Part shown: one piece after another, positions 17,633 through 26,991 of the stretch
Layout of the letters: each line of letters starts with the position of its first letter
Numbering within the stretch: the stretch's first letter is position 1
NCBI RefSeq assembly: GCF_005221385.1
Contig: NZ_CP039905.1
Coordinates: 196,251 to 260,250 of the forward strand
Reading direction: 5' to 3'
Source: Agrobacterium tumefaciens
GTDB taxonomy: Bacteria > Pseudomonadota > Alphaproteobacteria > Rhizobiales > Rhizobiaceae
Length of the DNA stretch: 64,000 bases
The notes under the pieces: generated by a model
Told to the model about the DNA's origin: nothing
Database searches by the model: none
Seen by the model: the letters and a program-made list of their open reading frames with translations, nothing else
Program-made: the position numbers and the translations under genes

Positions 17633-18463
17633 TTATGCTGCCACCATCATTGGTGCCAGCGCGTTGAAGTAGGCCTGATCCGGCGTCTGCCGGTCAAGGG
17701 ATGAATGTGGGCGTCGGCTATTGTAAAAGGTCAGATAGCGGCCGATGCCAGCGCGGGCCTCGGACACTGTTTTATAGGCATGGAGGTAGACTTCCTCGTA
17801 TTTGATCGAACGCCAGAGCCGCTCGACGAACACGTTGTCCCGCCACGCACCCTTGCCATCCATTGAGATGGCGATTTCCGCCTTCTTCAGCACCGCCGTG
17901 AAGTCCACCGAGGTGAACTGCGATCCCTGGTCCGTATTGAATATGTCGGGTCTGCCATAACGGGCCAGCGCTTCCTCGACTGCTTCGATGCAGAAGGCTG
18001 CCTCCATCGTGATCGACAGCCGCCACGACAGAACCCTCCGACTGAACCAGTCCACAACGGCGCAGAGATAGACGAATCCGCGAGCCATCGGAACATAGGT
18101 CAGGTCCATCGCCCAGACCTGGTTGGGCCTTGTAACCGCCAGCTTGCGCAGGAGGTAGGGATAGATTTTGTGCCCAGGTGCCGGTTTCGACGTGTTCGGG
18201 CGACGGTAGATCGCCTCGATGCCCATCTTCTTCATCAGCGTGGCGACGTGCCGCCGCCCAGCCTCCAGCCCTTCTCCCCTCAGTAGCCCTTGCAACATCC
18301 GACTTCCGGCAAAGGGGTAGTCAATATGCAGTTCGTCGATCCGGCGCATCAGAGCCAGATCGCCCTCAGACACCGGACGAGGCAGATAATAGACACTGCC
18401 ACGGCTGAAGCCGAGAAGCTTCGCTTGGCGCACGACGGATAGCTTATGCTGGCGGTCGATCAT
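17633..18463 (-). CDS. IS3-family transposase OrfB (integrase domain)
   Basis: This 276-aa rve-type DDE integrase has Asp in WAMDLTYV near residue 120, Asp in FNTDQGSQF near 180 and Glu in VFVERLWRS near 216. An N-terminal HTH_21-like segment (SRMLQGLLRGEGLEAGRRHV) precedes them. Its start overlaps the end of OrfA by 4 bp (ATGA), and a -1 frameshift probably also makes the OrfAB fusion usual for IS3 elements. The gene looks intact, so this IS may be active. Confidence 0.92.
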   Translation of the reverse strand: MIDRQHKLSVVRQAKLLGFSRGSVYYLPRPVSEGDLALMRRIDELHIDYPFAGSRMLQGLLRGEGLEAGRRHVATLMKKMGIEAIYRRPNTSKPAPGHKIYPYLLRKLAVTRPNQVWAMDLTYVPMARGFVYLCAVVDWFSRRVLSWRLSITMEAAFCIEAVEEALARYGRPDIFNTDQGSQFTSVDFTAVLKKAEIAISMDGKGAWRDNVFVERLWRSIKYEEVYLHAYKTVSEARAGIGRYLTFYNSRRPHSSLDRQTPDQAYFNALAPMMVAA

Positions 18464-18771
18464 TTCTTTCCGCCCAGCAATCCCGCCTTGCCGAGCGCAC
18501 CGGATAAAAAATCGTTCTCCAGTGTCAGTTCGCCGATCTTGGCGTGCAGTGTTTTGACATCGACGGTTGGACCCGCCGGTTCCGCCTTCGCTTCATCACC
18601 GAAAACGCCTGTCGCCCCCTCAAGGAGCTGGTCTTTCCACTGTTTGATCTGGTTGGCGTGCACGTCAAACTGCTGGGACAACTCCACCAGCGTCTGTTCG
18701 CCTCGAATAGCGGCAAGCGCCACCTTTGCCTTGAAAGCCGGGCTGTGGTTCCGGCGCGGTCGTCTCGTCAT
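18460..18771 (-). CDS. IS3-family transposase OrfA (HTH, leucine zipper)
   Basis: This is a 103-aa DNA-binding subunit with an HTH_Tnp_1 N-terminus (RRNHSPAFKAKVALAAIRGEQTLVELS). The recognition helix lies near VHANQIKQWKDQLL, followed by a heptad-like coiled segment (VKTLHAKIGELTLENDFLSGAL) used for pairing with OrfB. It starts just inside the right end of the IS3 element and is coupled to OrfB. Length and motifs are normal for the family. Confidence 0.9.
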   Translation of the reverse strand: MTRRPRRNHSPAFKAKVALAAIRGEQTLVELSQQFDVHANQIKQWKDQLLEGATGVFGDEAKAEPAGPTVDVKTLHAKIGELTLENDFLSGALGKAGLLGGKK

Positions 18772-20215
18772 GGTATCTCCTGTTCACGGCATCTAAGCCG
18801 AAGTCAGGCAGAAATTCCACTTATCCCCGCTGTTCAAATTTCCCGAGCCAGCTCTAACTGCGCGACAATTTTGCCCGCTCGGTTTGGAGCCAATCATGCA
18901 GCTCTTCGGCGAGTGGCTGGCTGTCTTTGCGGCGGCGCTCCAGACGCTGCTCGGCGGCAAGACCGTTGATCTCCCGTTCGACATAGAACAGGGCATCGAT
19001 CCGTTTGACGGCCTCCAATGCCATTGGCGAGATCGGCGCAGCTTTGCTGCCACGTTTGGCGTTCGCGGCGATGTCGGCCAGCACGAAGAACTTGCGGCGT
19101 GAATGTGCCCAGCAAAGTGCTTGGCGCAGAGGCGCGGGATCGCGATCTACCTTGAACAGCGGATTGTAGCCGCCATAGGCATCCGCCTGCAGAATGCCGG
19201 AGAAGGTCTTCAGGTGGCGTTCGGGATGCTCCTGTCGCCGGTCTCGCGATGCGTAGAACAAAGCCGCAGGCGGTGACAGCCCGCCAAACGGCCGGTCATC
19301 CCGGACATAGGTCCAGATGCGGCCCGTATCGGTCTTTCCCTTCGCCAGGATCGGCACGGTCGTGTCGTCGCCATGCAGTCGCTCGGCCGCCAGGACATGG
19401 GCCTCGATTAACGAATGGATTGGCTTCAGGGCCGCTGCACAAGCGCCGACCTGATCGGCCAGCGTCGACATGCTGAGGTCGATCCCCTCGCGGGCATAGC
19501 GCTCGCTCTGGCGATTGAGCGGCTGATGCTGGGCGAACTTCTCGAACAGGATCATCGCCAGAAGGTTCGGGCCGGCAAAGCCGCGCGGCGTCACATGGAA
19601 GGGTGCTGGCGGCTGCGAGATCTTCTCGCATTCGCGGCAGGAGAACTTCTCCCGCACGGTCTGAATGACCTTCCACTGACGCGGGATGACCTCCAGGGTC
19701 TCCGTGATGTCCTCACCGAGCTTCGACAGCTTGGCCGAGCCGCAGCAGGGGCAACTCGTCGGGGCAGCGATGACGACGCGCTCGCGCGGCAGATGTTCGG
19801 GGAACGGTTTCCGTGATGGTCGCTTGCGCTCGAAGGCCCTGACGGTCGAGGCATTGGCTGCGATCTCCGCCGCCAGTTCATCTTCGCCAGCATCAGCCTC
19901 CAGCTCCTCGAGCTGCAGTTCCATCTGTTCGAGAAGCCGCGCTTTGCGCTCGGAGCGGCTGCCGTAGAGCTCGCGGCGGACCTTCTCGATCTCCAGCTTC
20001 AACCGCGCGATTAGCGCCTCGGAATGCGATACGAGCGCCTTCGCGCTGGCGGCCTCTGCCTTGGCGGTCGCGGCCTCTGCCTCGGCCGCAATCCGCAGAG
20101 CACGCTCCGCCGCCAGGGCCGCAAGTGCGCCGGCAAGGTCGTCGGGAAGCTGTTCAGCCGCATCGTCCATGACCTGATGGAATCATATTCCATCCAGCGA
20201 TTCCAGCGTTTTTGC

Positions 20216-20563
20216 TTATCCGGCCGACGTCGGTCGCCAGGTTTTTTGCGGCATCCGCCAGTCGATCCCTTCCAGCAAATAACCGAGTTGCCCAGGGGTA
20301 ATCACGACCGTCCCATCGGCCGACGATGGCCATATGAAGCGTCCACGTTCCAGCTTCTTCGTGAACAGGCAGGCTCCTTGGCCATCATGCCAGATGACCT
20401 TGATCAGGCCACCGCCACGACCGCGGAAGACGAACAGGTGTCCGCACATCGGATCGCGCTTCAGCGTCTCTTGCACCATCAGTGACAGACCAGGGAAACC
20501 CTTGCGCATGTCTGTATGGCCTGTCGCCAGCCAGACCTTCACACCAGCGGGGACCGGGATCAT
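20216..20563 (-). CDS. tnpB: IS66 accessory protein TnpB
   Basis: This 115-aa IS66 Orf2 family protein is required for IS66 transposition though its biochemistry is unclear. It shows the family core ATGHTDMRKGFPGLSLMVQE and RGGGLIKVIWHDGQGACLF, then LERGRFIWP. It overlaps tnpA by 4 bp and lies 45 bp before tnpC. The gene is intact. Confidence 0.93.
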   Translation of the reverse strand: MIPVPAGVKVWLATGHTDMRKGFPGLSLMVQETLKRDPMCGHLFVFRGRGGGLIKVIWHDGQGACLFTKKLERGRFIWPSSADGTVVITPGQLGYLLEGIDWRMPQKTWRPTSAG

Positions 20564-20970
20564 CGCCGACCCAGCACACAGTCGAGAATGCGACCGAGCG
20601 CCTCCGTGTCGATGTCGCTGTCCACACGGACACGGCGACCGCGGCCCAGCTCAATCGTCACATCGCTACGCTTCCGACGGGGTTGCGGCGCGACTGGCGT
20701 TTCCGTGGCGGCGGGCTGGACTGCCGGCGAGGCCTCCGACACGATCACGGGCACCAACGTGCTCGCCGTATCAGGCCTCGGTTCCTCGATTCGGCAGAGT
20801 TCCTTGCGCCACCGAAAGAGCTGGCTCACGTGGATGCCGGCCGCACGGGCAATCTCGGAAAGAACCGCACCAGGCTCAAGGCAGGCTGCAACTAGCCGCT
20901 CTTTGTCCTCGCGAGACCAGCGCCGACGGCGCTCGACAGACGTGATCACTTCAATCGGATGCTTCGTCAT
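20560..20970 (-). CDS. tnpA: IS66 accessory protein TnpA
   Basis: This 136-aa HTH protein of the IS66 Orf1 type has a DNA-binding helix-turn-helix at about residues 18-55 (RWSREDKERLVAACLEPGAVLSEIARAAGIHVSQLFRWRKEL). A variable linker and a conserved C-terminal patch (IELGRGRRVRVDSDID) follow. It is the first gene of the IS66 operon, about 80 bp inside the right end. It is intact. Confidence 0.92.
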   Translation of the reverse strand: MTKHPIEVITSVERRRRWSREDKERLVAACLEPGAVLSEIARAAGIHVSQLFRWRKELCRIEEPRPDTASTLVPVIVSEASPAVQPAATETPVAPQPRRKRSDVTIELGRGRRVRVDSDIDTEALGRILDCVLGRR

Positions 20971-21048
20971 AGGACTACTCCTAGTGTTTGCACTAGGACT
21001 TCCGATGTTCGCATCAAGCTCGCAAGACGGCCCTCACCGTGGGCTTAC

Positions 21049-21056
21049 ACGCGATC
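21049..21056. repeat. Right 8-bp target duplication of the IS66 element
   Basis: ACGCGATC, identical to 17195-17202. The STAND reading frame resumes through it as T-R-S-V-Y-F-G. Confidence 0.92.
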
Positions 21057-23036
21057 TGTCTACTTTGGGGTCATTACGAACGACGATACGATCGCCGCCG
21101 GCGCTCTCGAGAATCTAAGCGCATTCGAGTCGGTCGTTGATGAAGCTGTTCGCGCCTACACCACTACCGACGAAGAACGAAAACGCAGCGAAGAAAATCA
21201 TCTTCTTATAGTCAACGAGGAGATTTCGGAGGACTATGCTGAGCATCTTTCAGACAATGAAGACGGTTACACTGCGGATAAGTATCTTGAGTCATACATC
21301 GATGCGGTGCGGGCGGGGCCTGGCTACGCTCACCTCATATCCCATCGCCACCTAAAATCGCTGCGCTCACGCTGGCTACGCTCGATGGTTGGGGAAGACG
21401 CGCGAAAGCCAACCTTTGAAGAACTTGAGGCAGCCTACGCTTCTTCATATGGGACAGAAGATGAAAGTGAGTTTTGGGCCGCACTCGATGCGTCTTGGAT
21501 GCCCACATTTGCTGAGAAGCTTGAACGCCGGCTGAAGGACAGCCATCCCGATCCAACGGTCCGTTCTGCCGCACTTCGGGCCGCGTTCCACCATTGCCCG
21601 CAGGCTGTTTCGAACGTGATCTCAGGGCTTTCGGGTCGAAACGACGCCCGAAGTGCGATTGAGCTGGCGATCGATCTTGCCGACATAAGCGCATTGACGG
21701 GCAGAAGAAGAGGCGCTCTTCCTGCCGATGCAAGGGCAAAAATTGAGGCGTTACCCGACACTCTACGTGAGATCGGCGCAGCGGCCTCTGCAATCTACCA
21801 AGAAAAACATCCTTTCGTTGGGAAGAGCGCCATCGAGCTTCTACAAAGCATCGTGGATGCACCCGATGACGTGCGTAGACTGCGCCTTGAACTCGCTTTT
21901 CACGAGCCTCTCGATGTCAGCCAAGACGTCAAACTCTTCATCAAGGCGGAGAGACCGCTAGATGACGCTCTACTTGCCATAAAGGTCGCCATCGCGCGTG
22001 GCATGACGGATGTGGTCGATGGCGCCCTGGGACACAAATATGCAAAGGTAGCCGCAGAGGCGCTCACTGCGGTTGCAGCGCCCAAAGCGGGACCGCTGCC
22101 ACAAGAGATCCTGTCACTTGCAGAGCGGAAATCTAGCCCAACTAGAAAAGCACTGCTTGCTCAGCTCCAGGCCAAGCCGCACGTTGACCACGTGGATGCG
22201 TTGATGACCCTGGTCCAGGATGATTGGTCGAAACACTCCCCTCGCGGTACCGACGATGGCAACTATCCGATTGCTCGGGGTGCGGCCGACCTCCTCTCGG
22301 AGTTTCCATCGCTTGGCGACGCCACAGTTTCAAAGCTGGTTGAACTCGCTAGGCATACCGAGGACTGGGTTCTCGCGCGAACTTGCCTTGGGTGCGCGCT
22401 TAAGCATGGAGACGACGCGCGTCGATCTGAGGTTTTTCAGATGTCGCAAAAGGGAAAGCGGCTTGCTGTTGGGGAAGCTGCGAGCGGTGCTCTCATAAAC
22501 CAGGTCGAGTACCTTTCCGATGAGCTGGTCTCGCGGATAACCCCTAAATCCTTAATATCACTTCCTGCCTCGATCGCCGACGGTCTTGTCATTGTAGTTG
22601 GCATTCGAGGAACGACCGAGGCTATAGATAGGATCGCGACTGCTTTAAACTCAGACCAAGACCGCCGTCTGTTCGTGGCGTTGTTAGCAAGGGTTCTGAG
22701 AGAGCGAGACCTGGATCATGCGGAGAGGATCTCAAGTCTTCTACCAAGCCGCCATCCTGCTCGGCATTGGGCCGACGGTTCGAATGATGAAGTGTCCAGT
22801 GACGCTTTAATAGATCTTGGAGATGCTGCAACGGCGAAAGAAGTCCTACACTGGATAACGGTTACGAGGGCCGCCGAATAGTTATCCGCGGCCACGTCGA
22901 AGGCTGGTTGGCTAGTTCAAGCGCCTATCTTTCACAATGCAATCCGCTGTGGGCTTAGGCTAGAGACCGCTTTGAGTAACGCGAGTATCGTCGGATTCGT
23001 GAAACTCTTGATTCGCAATACTTTGATGGCGACCGC

Positions 23037-24182
23037 ATGGAGATCGAAGCTCAAACGATAGAAGCAATGTGGCGTGCCTTGCAAAAGCCCGCACCGGCGA
23101 TGTCACGTCGCGCAAATGCGATGGACGGGCGCATCGCGGCGTCGGGGTGGGCCTCCGCCGTTGATCTCGAGGACTATCTTCTTTCACAGGATCGCCGACT
23201 CGATCCTCCAGCCGTCGTCGACCCCAAAATTTTGGCAGGAGCGCTGGGCCTGCCTTTTCGCTCGGTGTTCCCTCGACCGCAGCGCCGCAACGACGACGAC
23301 TCTGGATATGACATGCTTTCAGCGGCCGATACCGCGGCGCTTTGCATTTGGCTGGAGCGACTCGGCTTCCGCATCGATGTCGCCGACCTTTGCGCGCGCG
23401 TTCGCCCGCGTCTGGACGCAACAACGCACCTGACCGACGAGGAGATTTCAGTGCTCTTCTACGAGGCGAACCGGCACCGCCTCCCGCCGATCACGCTTTC
23501 TGCCCCGCATCGGGAGTGGAGGGGCATGATAACGTCGCTCAAGACATCATCGGGATATCGCTTGGAATGTGCCTTTGACGACGACGGTCACGCGTTGTGG
23601 CTCACCGCTCGGTCCCCAAAGTACCGCAAGCGGCCCGAAGCGATAGCAGTGACATGCCCCGATTGCGGAATGACGTACGTCAAGGGCTCTCGGACCGATG
23701 GGCAATTGCATCGTTCTTTCCACCGGAAGCGATTCTCCGTCATCGAACCCAAGCCGCATCGACGCTTCAGCGAAGCACTCAATCGAGATCTGAATGCCGC
23801 ATGGGTAGATGCCAGGTCCCCGAAATGGAAACGCGCAGAAGTCTACAGCCGGGCGCTCGAATTTAAGCGCGAACTCGGCTACGACTTCACACAGTGGTCG
23901 TTAGAAGCCCAGCACGATCCCGACGCGATCGGGTTCCTATTCTCCGACGAAGAGGAGCGCGTCATCGGCGCGTGCTCTTTCCGGCCGCAGGATGGGGCGA
24001 GTGAAAGGCCGTGGCGCCTTGATTGGATTTGGATCTGCCCGGACGCCCGCCGCCTTGGCCAGCTCGATCGACATTGGGACCGCTTCCGCCAGCGTTTCGG
24101 CGTTTTCGACGTCGAGCACCCTGTTTCCGATGCAATGCGTGCTTTTCTGCGCAAGCGAGGTAGCGCCGACTTATTGCGGTAG
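23037..24182 (+). CDS. ESCO-like zinc-finger plus acetyltransferase-like protein
   Basis: This 381-aa protein has an unannotated N-terminal half, and a C2H2 finger near residues 207-228 (CPDCGMTYVKG then H..H in QLHRSFHRKRF). The finger closely resembles the zf-C2H2_3 finger of Eco1/ESCO cohesin acetyltransferases. The C-terminus (VIGACSFRPQD, LDWIWICPDARRLGQLDRHW, then VSDAMRAFLRKRG) has the strand-helix pattern of a GNAT acetyltransferase, again as in ESCO. I infer an acetyl-CoA-dependent enzyme with an unknown target. The start has little ribosome-binding support, so an internal start is possible. It stands 155 bp after the STAND gene and 74 bp before the DUF4238 gene, on the same strand as both. 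Confidence 0.6.
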   Translation: MEIEAQTIEAMWRALQKPAPAMSRRANAMDGRIAASGWASAVDLEDYLLSQDRRLDPPAVVDPKILAGALGLPFRSVFPRPQRRNDDDSGYDMLSAADTAALCIWLERLGFRIDVADLCARVRPRLDATTHLTDEEISVLFYEANRHRLPPITLSAPHREWRGMITSLKTSSGYRLECAFDDDGHALWLTARSPKYRKRPEAIAVTCPDCGMTYVKGSRTDGQLHRSFHRKRFSVIEPKPHRRFSEALNRDLNAAWVDARSPKWKRAEVYSRALEFKRELGYDFTQWSLEAQHDPDAIGFLFSDEEERVIGACSFRPQDGASERPWRLDWIWICPDARRLGQLDRHWDRFRQRFGVFDVEHPVSDAMRAFLRKRGSADLLR

Positions 24183-24256
24183 CATGCAGACGATCACACG
24201 GTCACCTCGGGTCTCAGGTTTTGACCCCGTAACCCTCACGCTGCTGGATTTAAAAA

Positions 24257-25162
24257 ATGGCAACGAACGAACCTCGCGACCATCACTACGTTCCACAGTT
24301 CTTCCTGCGAAACTTTGCCGTCGACGAGGCGAAAGCCAGGATAACGACGGTCGGAAAGCATGGCTCAATGGCGGTCTGGGGCGAACGTTCCATCGAGAGC
24401 CTCGGCTACGAACGTGACTTCTATGTGCACCTGCGCGCCGGCATTCCGGTGTCGGCCGAAACGGATATCAACCGTCGCGTCGAAACGCCGATCTCGCAAA
24501 GCGACACGTGGGCAAAAATCGTGAGCGGCCGGACCGACGCCCTCGATCAATCCGACAGAGCGATCCTTTACGCCCTGATACGGCATCTCGAGGCCCGGAC
24601 GCCGCACTACCAAAGCACAATGAATGAGCTCACGCAGATGGCGAGGGACCCGCTTGCGGAAATCGCTTTCGCCGATGAGGAACGCGCCGCCTACGCGGCG
24701 ATGCACGCTGATCCGAACCTGGCCAAAGCAATGCAGAATCAAATGGCCTCATCAACGGCATGGGCAGAGAGCAGCTTCAAAGGCGCTCTTATGATGATAC
24801 TTCGCTCTCCGATCGCCCTACGTTCCTCAACAACTCCAGTGTTCTCGATGCCCGCTCCGCACCATCCGGCAATGGCGCTCCCGCTTCCCGGCATGGTTCC
24901 ATACCAACTCGTGTTGACGCTCAACCCAACCACGATGGCCTGCCTGGTCCTCGGCGACTTCGATGGCGCATTTTCAAATCGAGAAATCGACGCTGCTACT
25001 GCCATGGGTTTCAACCGGCACTTCGTTGGTCAATTCGCCAAATTCGACTATGTACGCCACTTGATCACCCCTGCCGACAACATCGCTGTGGATATGACCT
25101 GGGCACCCTACGACCTTGTTGAAAGTTCACAGCGCAAGATTGTCTTTCGCCGGCGCGCTTAG
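24257..25162 (+). CDS. DUF4238 protein
   Basis: This 301-aa protein begins with the DUF4238 signature HHYVPQFFLRNF (residues 9-20). The usual ERDFYVH segment follows, and a long helical middle. Its function is unknown. The family is scattered among accessory genes in bacteria, and the N-terminal His pair plus downstream acidic residues have led to suggestions of hydrolase or nuclease activity, which I cannot confirm here. It follows the ESCO-like gene by 74 bp on the same strand and converges with the Gabija-like helicase gene, whose stop is 47 bp away. It may be a partner of the ESCO-like gene or a solitary defence candidate. Confidence 0.8.
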   Translation: MATNEPRDHHYVPQFFLRNFAVDEAKARITTVGKHGSMAVWGERSIESLGYERDFYVHLRAGIPVSAETDINRRVETPISQSDTWAKIVSGRTDALDQSDRAILYALIRHLEARTPHYQSTMNELTQMARDPLAEIAFADEERAAYAAMHADPNLAKAMQNQMASSTAWAESSFKGALMMILRSPIALRSSTTPVFSMPAPHHPAMALPLPGMVPYQLVLTLNPTTMACLVLGDFDGAFSNREIDAATAMGFNRHFVGQFAKFDYVRHLITPADNIAVDMTWAPYDLVESSQRKIVFRRRA

Positions 25163-25209
25163 GTCTCATCTCGACCAGTTTTTGACGACTACAAGTGAGC
25201 GGCAGCCTG

Positions 25210-26991
25210 CTATTCTTTCTGGCTTCTTTGAAACAGTTCAAGGACCCAAGGGGAAAAGTGCTGCTCCTGAAAAACCAGGCTGAGGTGTTTTTTCGGCCGA
25301 GTCACGCCGACATAGAACAAGCGCCTTGCTTCTCGAAGCCCGGCCGGTGTGCGTTTATCCCGATCGCTCGGGAAATCTGTGTTGTTGACCCCGTACATGA
25401 TGACGGCGTCAAACTCCCTGCCCTTCGCGCTATGCAGTGTACTGAGGTTAACGCGCCCTGCTCCTTCGATACGCCCAGCGAAGTGCGCCAGCGAGAGATC
25501 GAGGTCACGCGCCGGATCCGTATTGGCGATCATTTCGTCGCAGACTTGCCATTCTTGTTCGGAATTTCGCGCAACGTCACTCCATGGCGTTATGAGCTCT
25601 CGCGAGAAACGCTGCAGCCACGCATGCGTCGTCTCCGCAGTCCCGATTGATGCATTCAGGAACGCCATAAGCTGCGCGGACAAATCCTGTTCCTCGCCTT
25701 CGCTGGCATGCCGCCCGAACACAAGCGTGATCGCCTGCGACAAAAGCCGCGCATAGGGTGGATCGGCATCACGCCAACCACCGGTCGCCCAGCGCGCGCA
25801 CTCCTCAATGAAGCGCGCAAGGCGCGAGTTTCTCCTAACCAGGGCGTTGGTGTCGGTTCGAACAAAGGGAATGTTGGCATCTTTCATTACGGTGGCGACC
25901 TTGTCGCCGAGCCACGCGGCTCGGTAAAGGACCGCGATCTGCCCAAGCTCGAATCCTTGCTCGATAAGCTTTGGGATGATCGTATCGGCGATGACTTGCG
26001 CCTGCGAGTCAAGGCCATAGGGCGCCTCCCAGAAGCTTAGATCTCCTTCGGGCGCGCCGTCGACGCCACGGTAGTCGCGTTCTTCACCGAGCGCACCCAG
26101 AGACGCGCGAATAATTTTTCCGCCGGAACGATAGTTGAACCGCAGTTTGATGGTCCGCACATCCGTGCGGCGCGTAAGGCTTTCGAGGAGTTCGGGATTG
26201 GCGCCGGCAAAGGCATAGATCGACTGGTCAGCATCGCCAACGGCGAAAAGTCGGATTCCGCCCTCAAAGCACAAGAGCAGAACGAGTTCATGTAGCGCAT
26301 GGCCGAGATCCTGATACTCGTCGACGAACAACACCGGGAAACGCGCGCGAAGTGCCTCACGGATCCAGACGTTTTCCTTGATCATGCGATAGGCCAGAAG
26401 CGGCATGTCATCGAAATCGAGCAGACCCTGTCGCCGCAGTTCCGCCTCATAGGTCTCGATGAAAGCGGCCAGTTCGGGATTGCGCCCACGCCATTCAGGA
26501 CGCGAACGATCAACGTCGCGCTTGCGCTTCTCGGACGCGAACTCCCAACGCTGGTGCGGATTGTCGGTACCGTTGATGGCGTTCCTGTACGCGACCTCCA
26601 CCGCAGCTCTCGCTTCCAATCGCGTCGCAACCCTGAAGTTCGCAGGAAGGCCGATTGGCACACAGCGGGCATAGGGGCCAATCACCTGGCTCGCCGCAAA
26701 GCCGTGCACGGTGCCGATGAAGGCGCGATCTCCAGGAACAACGCCAAGGCGGGCGAGACGGGTTTCGAGTTCGATAGCGCACTCGTTATTGTAGGTGATG
26801 CAGGCGACACCTCGGGGTTCGGCGACGTCTTGGGCCAAAACCCGCGCCATAGCCGTGGTCAGAGTTTTGGTCTTCCCACTTCCGGGACCGGCCAGCACGA
26901 TGCAATGCCCGGTTTCAACGACAGCGGCCGACTGTTCCGGGTTCGACTTGAGCTCCGCTAGGGCCTGAAGAAGCGAGCGATCACTAGACAT
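25210..26991 (-). CDS. gajB: UvrD/Rep-like helicase, GajB-like
   Basis: This is a superfamily 1A helicase of about 593 aa. Walker A (AGPGSGKTKT) is at residues 34-43, Walker B (FVDEYQD) near 219, RFNYRS in the motif IV region, and a late motif VI-like FYVGVTRPKKHL. In Gabija, GajB senses DNA ends or nucleotides exposed by the phage and activates the GajA nuclease. I prefer ATG 26991, which overlaps the gajA-like stop by 8 bp, over a TTG 15 bases upstream. At 593 aa it is longer than the classic GajB (about 494 aa). Its pairing with an OLD nuclease is the main reason for the name; a generic OLD-UvrD pair is the alternative. Confidence 0.82.
   Translation of the reverse strand: MSSDRSLLQALAELKSNPEQSAAVVETGHCIVLAGPGSGKTKTLTTAMARVLAQDVAEPRGVACITYNNECAIELETRLARLGVVPGDRAFIGTVHGFAASQVIGPYARCVPIGLPANFRVATRLEARAAVEVAYRNAINGTDNPHQRWEFASEKRKRDVDRSRPEWRGRNPELAAFIETYEAELRRQGLLDFDDMPLLAYRMIKENVWIREALRARFPVLFVDEYQDLGHALHELVLLLCFEGGIRLFAVGDADQSIYAFAGANPELLESLTRRTDVRTIKLRFNYRSGGKIIRASLGALGEERDYRGVDGAPEGDLSFWEAPYGLDSQAQVIADTIIPKLIEQGFELGQIAVLYRAAWLGDKVATVMKDANIPFVRTDTNALVRRNSRLARFIEECARWATGGWRDADPPYARLLSQAITLVFGRHASEGEEQDLSAQLMAFLNASIGTAETTHAWLQRFSRELITPWSDVARNSEQEWQVCDEMIANTDPARDLDLSLAHFAGRIEGAGRVNLSTLHSAKGREFDAVIMYGVNNTDFPSDRDKRTPAGLREARRLFYVGVTRPKKHLSLVFQEQHFSPWVLELFQRSQKE

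Larger units (their letters stand above)
17572..18855 (-). mobile_element. IS3-family element nested in IS66 tnpC
   Basis: The ends pair as inverted repeats (left AGAGGTGGCTCGG, right inverted AGAGCTGGCTCGG, with TGAACAG in both further in). The 3-bp duplication AAC lies at 17569-17571 and 18856-18858. The length is 1284 bp. Removing it restores the TnpC frame exactly, which fixes the boundaries. Confidence 0.88.
17228..20170 (-). pseudogene. tnpC: IS66 transposase TnpC, interrupted by IS3
   Basis: The N-terminal part (20170 down to 18856) and the C-terminal part (17571 down to 17228) form one transposase, rebuilt through RSSPVAEVIDYML when the 3-bp duplication is removed. The N-part has the coiled-coil leader (ALIARLKLEIEKVRRELYGSRSERKARLLEQ), the zinc-type CPCCGSAKL and CRECEKI motifs, and the DDE core start LHGDDTTVP. 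The C-part has the closing NNAAERALRGFALGRKSWLFAGSD with the catalytic Glu. The frame now stops at TAG 18854-18856, created at the IS3 junction. The IS66 is therefore probably unable to move unaided. Confidence 0.9.
17203..21048 (-). mobile_element. IS66-family element, carrying a nested IS3 element
   Basis: The ends are GTAAGC...GCTTAC with imperfect inverted repeats (left GTAAGCATCCGGCGAAGG; right, inverted, GTAAGCCCACGGTGAGGG). The element is flanked by the 8-bp duplication ACGCGATC. It spans 3846 bp, of which 1287 bp is the nested IS3 plus its duplication, so the original length was 2559 bp, normal for IS66. Gene order from the right is tnpA, tnpB, tnpC on the minus strand. Confidence 0.93.
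15011..22881 (+). pseudogene. Avs-like nuclease-STAND NTPase, split by an IS66 element
   Basis: The 5' part (15011-17202) and 3' part (21057-22881) join exactly in frame once one copy of the 8-bp duplication is removed, giving about 1338 aa. The N-terminus has a Cap4/Mrr-like nuclease pattern (AGFDYQ near 25, acidic EHVSEEDLE near 55, VQAKRR near 91). A P-loop, GQSGSGKTS near 275, opens a STAND-type NTPase with a Walker-B-like VLYDIEDPW. The long helical C-terminus (HEAT/TPR-like repeats, e.g. HPDPTVRSAALRAAF) would be the sensor. Domain order fits antiviral STAND (Avs) proteins: the sensor binds a phage protein and the nuclease degrades DNA. As it stands, translation stops at 17206 within the IS, keeping nuclease and NTPase but not the sensor. 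Confidence 0.8.

Noticed and set aside
26299..26961. 220-aa open frame antisense to the GajB-like helicase
   Set aside because: It is a shadow of the helicase frame with no motif or ribosome site.
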